Source: a virus
DNA: 36,040 nt
Reading direction: 5' to 3' (one strand)
IMG/VR virus record: IMGVR_UViG_2209111021_000004
Location: 1-36,040 of that record
A model generated the notes under the pieces. That model made no database searches. It saw only the letters and a list, made by a program, of their open reading frames with translations, and had not been told where the DNA came from. Below, one piece after another: positions 31,190 to 36,040 of the stretch. Each line of letters starts with the position of its first letter. The first letter of the stretch is position 1. The position numbers were made by a program, and so were the translations under genes.

Positions 31190-32031
31190 AGTTCGTTGGC
31201 CCTCTGAACAAATTCGGCGCAGATTCCAGTAAGTGCATCTCGGACACCAGCAAGTTTTCCGCCCTTATTGATAAATTGCAGCGGGGTATTCGTTTCCACG
31301 GCCTCTGCAACGCCTGTCGTCTGGACGATCATGTGCTCAAAAACCTCGCCTGGGTATTCCCGTCTGACTTGGTTCATGGTCGCCCGCATCGCATCCGTCT
31401 GCCTAACTTGGGTGAACACCAGTCCAAGCCTATGCAGTTCTTGACCAGAGCGTTCTTCGTAATCCTGCATCGCACGTTCTAGAAGAGGCAAGCCTAGTAC
31501 CGACAGGGGATCCGGTTTTACTGGCACGAGATAAGCATCAGAAGCGAGAAAGGCGCTATAACTAAATAAAGAAGCGGTCGGAGGGCAATCAATCAGGATG
31601 TAATCATAGTCGGCCCGAACTTTTTCCAGAAAAACTCGCAGTCGATTTTCCGTTCCTCTCGGAGCTGCGTCCAATTTCATAAGATCGAGAATGGACGGCA
31701 AGATATCGAGCTTAAGCCCGTTCTTCCTGATCGGAATTATTGTGGTTTTAGGCGTGGGTTTACTCGCAGACGACTGCGCACTCGCCGTCGCGCCATGATA
31801 AGAAGCTGCAACTGGGGGTTGGAACACGCTGAGTATCGTATGCTTGGCTCTTACCCAAGCGAGGTACTCAGTGGCGTTAATTACCCATTGGGTGGCATTG
31901 AACTGCGGATCGATATCCACCAACAAAACCCGGTGCTTCTTCGCAAGCTCCCATGCAAGCCCGACGGCCAGCGTGGTCTTGCCGACGCCCCCTTTCATGT
32001 TGATTAGTGAAACGATCTTCGCACCAACCAT
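31186..32031 (-). CDS. cargo operon gene 1, ParA-like ATPase
   Basis: This 281-aa protein is a P-loop ATPase of the ParA/MinD group. The deviant Walker A is MKGGVGKTT (12-20) with the signature Lys13. Walker A' is VLLVDIDPQFNAT (34-46), and Walker B is YILIDCPPTASLF (about 142-155). An insertion of about 35 residues rich in Ser/Ala/Pro (ATASAQSSASKPTPKT) lies at about 80-95. There is no N-terminal HTH, so it is the small, type Ib/chromosomal-like form. A stable integrated phage does not need partition, and no parS-like array is seen, so the ATPase more likely serves the two coupled downstream genes. GGAGG lies four bases before the ATG. Confidence 0.9.
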   Translation of the reverse strand: MVGAKIVSLINMKGGVGKTTLAVGLAWELAKKHRVLLVDIDPQFNATQWVINATEYLAWVRAKHTILSVFQPPVAASYHGATASAQSSASKPTPKTTIIPIRKNGLKLDILPSILDLMKLDAAPRGTENRLRVFLEKVRADYDYILIDCPPTASLFSYSAFLASDAYLVPVKPDPLSVLGLPLLERAMQDYEERSGQELHRLGLVFTQVRQTDAMRATMNQVRREYPGEVFEHMIVQTTGVAEAVETNTPLQFINKGGKLAGVRDALTGICAEFVQRANEL

Positions 32032-32053
32032 GCAGCCTCCCCGTAATCCCGCG

Positions 32054-32059
32054 ATGATA
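32054..32059 (-). promoter_or_regulatory. possible -10 of the cargo operon
   Basis: The minus strand reads TATCAT here, 22 bases before the ATPase start, leaving room for the GGAGG. The -35 region at 17-bp spacing is poor (GATCGT). Confidence 0.3.
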
Positions 32060-32070
32060 CCTCAACCGAA

Positions 32071-32770
32071 TTGCAAACGATCACGGTTCCATGTGGAAGC
32101 CGAACGTCTGTGACTGGCCGACTGACATCGGCCAAGCGGTCGCAAAGATGGGATTGAACGGATAGTCCGCATAAGCATGGAGCGGAAATGTTGTGTGCTA
32201 CAAGATTGCTACAGCAAGGGTTGGGTGCCCGGTGCAACAAGCCTTGCGCTTGGCATTCCACCCCCAGAGCTGTCGCCGCCCGTGAAAACCCTCCAAAGTG
32301 ACTTTGAACGGCTCAGTTTGTCGACCCTCAGCGGACCTTCGACCTAGCGCGAGCACAACGGCAGCTTCGCCAACGGGAGCGGCCATTCGAGCTGCCATAT
32401 CGGCCGGCCAGTCCTCGGCCTTCTTAGACGAGCCGCGCCGTCATCCACGTCCCGAGAGCCCGAGCTTGACGTTTGCTTCGTGTGGGAGTCTTGCAGAAGA
32501 CGGCGCCGGCAAAAACGGCACCCGTGATAGTCGCAGCTACCAATCGGCCGTTTCTGGACAGACTAGCTTTGCCGTCCGTGGCATTTCGTGCGCTTGTCAG
32601 GGATTCGCGTCGCAAACTCGTGCGGCTGAACGAAGGTCCAAAGTAAAAGCCTGTTCCGTCACCGGGGCAGGCTTACATTGCTCCCGCATTCCGGCTTGTT
32701 TGCCCATTTGCTGGCAGGCATGAACGGCCCTCGCAGTTACCACCTTGAAAAGGGAGACAATGCTTCTAAC
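32071..32770. other. non-coding stretch, no gene recognised
   Basis: About 700 bp between the ParA operon promoter and the 177-aa gene. Open frames on both strands here have no RBS, no domain and low-complexity composition. The sequence may hold decayed genes. No repeats of note were seen. Confidence 0.5.
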
Positions 32771-33304
32771 TCAGCAATCTCCTTCATGATCCCACGTCAT
32801 GCCCACGTCGACTTCGACCGATTGCACTGTATTGAATAAATCTTTACCGGAATATACCTCCGGTAAGTTGATTCTGCCGATCAGTCGGCAAACATCCCGG
32901 GTTAACGACACATTCTGATAGACGATGCTCTGAGGGCCGCCTCCGGCATTTTTGAAAACCATCGTCAAATAGCAACTGTGCGTTCCCTTGTTATTCTGCG
33001 TACTGTTATATTGCGTGAAGGCCGCTTGCGCGCCTGTCCAAAAGGTCTGCCTACCGTTTGCTGTTATCTGATAACGGGTAACGGTGACCAAAATGTCCAA
33101 CAGCGTGAGTCGCAATTGCCCATCCGGTAATCTGTACTCATAAACCGGCGCAGGAATAACTTTGTTTCCTGCGACTTCAAAGCCGCCTGGCAGCGAAGGG
33201 ATTGAACCAAAATCGTTTCCATCGAGCGTTGCTACCTCGAGATTGGGAAGGCTTGTTGTAAACATGGGAATGTTTAGCGGCAACACGATCTCCTGCGTTT
33301 TCAT
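32771..33304 (-). CDS. orphan cargo gene, hypothetical 177 aa
   Basis: The family is not recognised. The ATG at 33304 has a near-perfect RBS (AAGGAGAGTCAA before the ATG), which makes the gene credible and sets the start. A longer frame to 33349 lacks one. The product is rich in Val, Thr, Asn, Gln and Tyr (for example LRLTLLDILVTVTRYQITAN and FTQYNSTQNNKG) and is probably mostly beta. It has no signal peptide or membrane helix and has three cysteines. GC content is well below that of the phage core. A short dyad CTTAG-N10-CTAAG (33353-33372) with a minus-strand CATAAA lies upstream and may be its promoter or operator. Confidence 0.7.
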   Translation of the reverse strand: MKTQEIVLPLNIPMFTTSLPNLEVATLDGNDFGSIPSLPGGFEVAGNKVIPAPVYEYRLPDGQLRLTLLDILVTVTRYQITANGRQTFWTGAQAAFTQYNSTQNNKGTHSCYLTMVFKNAGGGPQSIVYQNVSLTRDVCRLIGRINLPEVYSGKDLFNTVQSVEVDVGMTWDHEGDC

Positions 33305-34253
33305 TTGACTCTCCTTTTTTCTGCGCTGGACTGAAGGTCGGACGTGCAAGACCTTAGATTTATGAACCTAAGCACAGCAGGCTGATGGGTCTGTGCGCTG
33401 GCGAACATTCACGGATTGATCGTTTTCTCGTGGCAGTCTCATCATTTCCGCAACTCGAATCTATCGGGACGCGCTAGAGCCTCACTAACTCCGTTTTCTG
33501 GCAACTCTGAACCATGTGCGCATCGGTTGAAGACTGAGAATGCGTTCGGCTCTGTAAACACCTATCGCGGCTCAAGGTTGTCACATGGCAACGTGATCGC
33601 GACCCCTCGATCTGCAGGGGGAGCGGGTCGCCGCACGTTCTCATTTGTCTCCGAGGGCATCCGCGAGGATATCGCTCAGTTCCACTTGCAAGGGTCCGTT
33701 GTCCAGACGGAGCGGTCGTTAAAATGTCTGATTGCCGGCTGCGGAGAGCGACAGTTCTTGGCCGATTCAGGCCCCTTGCGAAGGCCGCGCGCCGACCCGC
33801 TGAGGTACGCCCCAACTCATCGCGGAGGGCGGCGAATCCGCCACCGTAGACGGTTGGCGCGTTAGGCCGATATGAGCAAGCCATCACTTACTATGCTTTT
33901 TTGCAGTCCCCTCCCCGCCTGCCTGATTCGCTTAGGCCACTGGTTTTGACGCACGCGCCCGTTAGCGGCGTGGCCTCCACACCGCGGGGTTTCGTCTGCT
34001 CCACGGCGCTTTGAATTGATGCGATTTGATGCGCGGACGCTGCGATATTCGGTGGCCTGACGTGACCTGCCCGGTCCAATCAGAGCTGTGGTGTTTCGGA
34101 CGCTTTGACTTCGAGTTCAACAGCCCGGCCCCGTAAGCGTCGGCCACCCGCAAACACCTATCGCACAAAACCTATACGCGACCTATATTGCTTCGATGGG
34201 TGCCGACCGTCATGCTAAGCACAAGTTTCGTTCGACTGCGTACAGAAATATTG
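33305..34253. other. non-coding cos-proximal region
   Basis: Nearly 1 kb without a credible gene. It holds the cos-like sequence (33903-33923). A 13-mer AAACACCTATCGC occurs at both ends (33556-33568 and 34152-34164). The right copy starts a run of three ACCTAT motifs (34156, 34170, 34181). An open frame at 33474-33887 on the minus strand has no RBS or domain. Confidence 0.5.
33903..33923 (-). other. candidate cos site
   Basis: Read on the minus strand, the sequence is GGC then AGGCGGGGA then GGGG then ACTGC. The P2 left end, as I remember it, reads GGCG then AGGCGGGGA then AAGC then ACTGC. The two blocks AGGCGGGGA and ACTGC match with the same four-base gap between them. The orientation, pointing toward Q, is that expected for the P2 left end in this inverted map. 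The site lies 4.2 kb from Q, farther than in P2, because of the cargo between. Confidence 0.4.
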
Positions 34254-34282
34254 TTGAAAAAGGCGGGAAGTGTCGTTATCAA
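34254..34282 (+). promoter_or_regulatory. sigma70-type promoter of the membrane-protein cassette
   Basis: TTGAAA (34254-34259), a 17-bp spacer and TATCAA (34277-34282) form a good promoter on the plus strand. The transcript would start near 34289, about 75 bases before the GTG start of the next gene. Nothing in it points to phage late control, so expression in the lysogen is likely. Confidence 0.5.
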
Positions 34283-34363
34283 GGGCAGCGTCGGCGATGA
34301 CTTGGTATGCACGTGTTCCTGTTTGAGGAATCCAGGCATGATTCTCGCGCAGGGAGTGATGAC

Positions 34364-34888
34364 GTGGCGAAGAAGAGCGCAATGGCCGGTGGTGGATTTC
34401 TTGTGAGAGTCGCCGTCGCGACGGGCGTTACTTTTTGCGTGATTTATGGCTTTGAGCTGATCTACGGGAAAGAGGCACCGAGCGCGCCGTTCTTTTGGAT
34501 TCAGATGCTGACTGGCTCGTCATGGCCGACCTGGAAAGACGCCAGCACGAGCAGTCCGCTACTTTTTGCCGTAGCCGCAACCGTCCACGTCATGCTCAAC
34601 ATCGGACCATTTCTTCTGGTCCTTTGGATTGCTTGGACGCTGGTGTCATCTAGGAGAATGAAAATGGAACTTGCTAAAGCCTTTCAGATTCGCGACATGG
34701 ACGTGAAACTGAGGATAAAGAATCTCGTTTTCGCCAAGCTTAGTCCCCAAGAACAAAAGACATTTAGCAGGCGTCTAGATGAAATATTTGATGAGGCAAC
34801 GAGCGAATGGGGCGACGATTTGACCATCGTGGCTGGACCAAAGACCGCGAAGAGAGCACTTGAGGCGCTGGAAGAAAATATACGCTAG
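34364..34888 (+). CDS. two-segment membrane protein, cargo, 174 aa
   Basis: The family is not recognised. The GTG at 34364 has AGGGAG seven bases upstream and is preferred over the in-frame ATG at 34307, which has no RBS. Two membrane helices are clear (about FLVRVAVATGVTFCVIYGFE and MLNIGPFLLVLWIAWTLVSS), separated by about 55 residues. A cytoplasmic C-terminal domain of about 65 residues follows (KAFQIRDMDVKLRIKNLVFA, then SPQEQKTFSRRLDEIFDEAT). It forms a two-gene unit with the 70-aa gene nine bases downstream. A membrane effector with a small soluble partner is a common form for exclusion or abortive-infection cassettes, but this is inference. Confidence 0.72.
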   Translation: MAKKSAMAGGGFLVRVAVATGVTFCVIYGFELIYGKEAPSAPFFWIQMLTGSSWPTWKDASTSSPLLFAVAATVHVMLNIGPFLLVLWIAWTLVSSRRMKMELAKAFQIRDMDVKLRIKNLVFAKLSPQEQKTFSRRLDEIFDEATSEWGDDLTIVAGPKTAKRALEALEENIR

Positions 34889-34897
34889 GGGAATAAA

Positions 34898-35110
34898 ATG
34901 GCTCTCGAACCCTATCATTTCAACATAATGGATGAGTACCTCGAGGAGCTAAGAAAGAAGTATGAGGCTGAACTTTCTCAGCATCCAGCGGGGGCCAAGA
35001 AGGCGATTAGAGATTTGCTGCGGCGGAAGTTCAGGCATCTCGGTAATCCTGGCGCTGAGGACGATGAGGTCGAAGCGTATTTTACGCGGAAGCGTCTCTG
35101 GGACGACTGA
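34898..35110 (+). CDS. small acidic hypothetical protein, 70 aa
   Basis: The family is not recognised. The product is helical and highly charged (MDEYLEELRKKYEAELSQH, KKAIRDLLRRKFRHLG, EDDEVEAYFTRKRLWDD). GGGGA six bases before the ATG supports the start. It lies nine bases after the membrane-protein gene, so the two are co-transcribed and probably act together. Possible roles are an immunity partner, an antitoxin or a cytoplasmic regulator. It is the last phage gene before attR. Confidence 0.7.
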   Translation: MALEPYHFNIMDEYLEELRKKYEAELSQHPAGAKKAIRDLLRRKFRHLGNPGAEDDEVEAYFTRKRLWDD

Positions 35111-35323
35111 AGTGTCCAATACCGCACGTTAATGGGGCATGTGCCTACACCCGGACGGCGGAGCGCTCCACTACAGGGCATGGCGTCGTGAATTCTTTCG
35201 TGGCAAGCGTGCCGTGGCCGATTGATTGATCAGCTCGGAATCCGGTAATGAGTGCATCGGTTCGCGGCGGGAAGGGGCGAGCCTCTCATCGCAAGGCAAA
35301 CCAGTCGAATCGACGTCGAATAC

Positions 35324-35343
35324 ATTGCAGCTAAATTGCAGCT
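35324..35343 (+). repeat. arm-type integrase site, right copy
   Basis: An exact copy of the 20-mer at 1013-1032, in the same orientation, 105 bp inside the phage from the attR core. In the circular phage the two copies flank the core on either side, as P and P' arm sites do. The rest of 35111-35448 holds no gene. Confidence 0.65.
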
Positions 35344-35448
35344 TGAATGAACCGGATTGCCCTGCATTGACCTTGTTTAGTCTTGATTTTCCACTTCGCG
35401 AGTTGCGTAAGGCATTGATTTATAAAAAGGTTTGTGACACCGGTAAAA

Positions 35449-35494
35449 CTCCGAAGGCAGGGGTTGCTGGTTCGATCCCAGCCGGGCGCACCAA
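35449..35494 (+). other. attR core (46-bp direct repeat)
   Basis: A perfect copy of 921-966. The bases just before it (CGGTAAAA) do not match the tRNA 5' half, so this copy is a 3' tRNA fragment and not a gene. The prophage ends here. Confidence 0.95.
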
Positions 35495-35725
35495 GAAAAT
35501 CAAGTACTTAGTGGAAGCCGGGCGGTACAAAATCACCACCACGAGGCACCTGCGAGGCAGTTCAATGTCAAGCCAATGTCTCTCGCCCTGGTAGCAAAAG
35601 CGCCACAGCCGCGTCCCCTGCCTCTCCCTCCTCTGAGCTTCCCAGTAACGTCCCCTGTGCGTATTGCCTCTCACCTGGACAGGCAGTGATCGGGCACACG
35701 TATGGTTTTCCTACTGGAGATTACG

Positions 35726-36040
35726 ATGCGGCGTGCCCTAGCCCTGCTGGCCCTATCCACCACCTGTATCACCGCTCACGCATTCAACGCGGCGCAGCGC
35801 CGCTACCTCGACGGCATAACCGTGGAGGGCATGGTGCAAATGAGGGATCGCGGGGAGTCTTACGAATCGGCCACCATGCTCTACCGTGGAGCCAATGTGC
35901 AGAAGTCGATTGGTGAACGCAACGCCAACAAGATGATCTCGTGGACCGACGCCGTTTATCACGCCGAGTCATTCCGAGGCAAATCACCGACCGAAGCACG
36001 CAACGTAGTCACGATGGACTGCCTAGGCGGAATCCAGTGA
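35726..36040 (+). CDS. exported host hypothetical protein, 104 aa
   Basis: The protein has a Sec signal peptide (MRRALALLALSTTCITAHA) and a mature part of about 85 residues (NAAQRRYLDGITVEGMVQMR ... MDCLGGIQ, in parts) with one cysteine. The ATG at 35726 is chosen because GGAGA lies five bases upstream. The frame extends to an ATG at 35702 without an RBS. The stop codon is the last three bases of the window. No family is recognised. The gene lies outside attR and belongs to the host. The 35495-35725 stretch before it has no gene. Confidence 0.75.
   Translation: MRRALALLALSTTCITAHAFNAAQRRYLDGITVEGMVQMRDRGESYESATMLYRGANVQKSIGERNANKMISWTDAVYHAESFRGKSPTEARNVVTMDCLGGIQ

Noticed and set aside
31186-32031. 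Plasmid-type partition system
   Set aside because: No ParB-like HTH protein and no centromere-like repeats were found, and the element is integrated in a tRNA gene.
32298-32723. 141-aa plus-strand frame
   Set aside because: It is low-complexity Ser/Ala/Arg sequence without an RBS or recognisable fold.
33474-33887. 137-aa minus-strand frame, and the overlapping 149-aa plus-strand frame
   Set aside because: Neither has an RBS, a domain or plausible composition. The region looks non-coding.
34307-34363. ATG start at 34307 for the membrane protein
   Set aside because: There is no RBS there, while the GTG at 34364 has AGGGAG at ideal spacing.
35420-35674. Minus-strand 84-aa frame over attR with the same RPAGIEPATPAFG
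   Set aside because: It is the same tRNA antisense artefact, from the 46-bp att repeat.

Overview
The window is high-GC beta-proteobacterial DNA, most likely Burkholderia, Paraburkholderia or Caballeronia. This is inferred from codon use and from the type of phage. Chromosomal DNA flanks an apparently complete, about 34.5 kb P2-like (Peduoviridae) prophage. The left flank holds the 5' part of a minus-strand c-type cytochrome gene (1-588) and an intact tRNA-Arg(CCG) gene (890-965). The right flank holds a short non-coding stretch and a small exported-protein gene (35726-36040). A perfect 46-bp direct repeat (921-966 and 35449-35494), running from the anticodon loop to just past the CCA end of the tRNA, marks attL and attR. 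A second, 20-bp repeat shared by both phage ends looks like the arm-type binding site of the integrase.

Early region (1.0-6.7 kb, minus strand): a ribbon-helix-helix protein, an Ogr/Delta late activator, a 131-aa protein, a 922-aa toprim/DUF927 primase-helicase in place of P2 gpA, a poorly supported 191-aa ORF lying over a 21-bp iteron-like array (candidate origin), an excisionase-like HTH protein and a tyrosine integrase. A divergent CI-type repressor (6770-7435) faces them across an AT-rich operator region. Next to it are a relict serine-recombinase HTH gene with a 26-bp palindrome, and three plus-strand accessory genes that include a solitary MNT nucleotidyltransferase.

Late region (9.0-29.75 kb): the full P2 structural set is present in P2 order but inverted: D, U, T, E/E' (with a T TTT TTG frameshift site), FII, FI, tail-fibre chaperone, tail fibre, I, J, W, V, S, R, Rz1/Rz, muramidase, two membrane proteins of holin type, X, L, M, N, O on the minus strand, then P and Q on the plus strand. 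A dyad of the Ogr type lies about 55 bp upstream of the proposed O promoter.

Right accessory region (29.9-35.1 kb): this is lower in GC. It carries a tightly coupled three-gene operon (ParA-like ATPase, 184 aa, 237 aa), an orphan 177-aa gene, a cos-like sequence, and a two-gene unit of a membrane protein and a 70-aa acidic protein. In P2-like phages this cos-proximal position is where exclusion and defence cargo is found, so these cassettes are the best candidates for an undescribed system. Their function cannot be read from the sequence alone.
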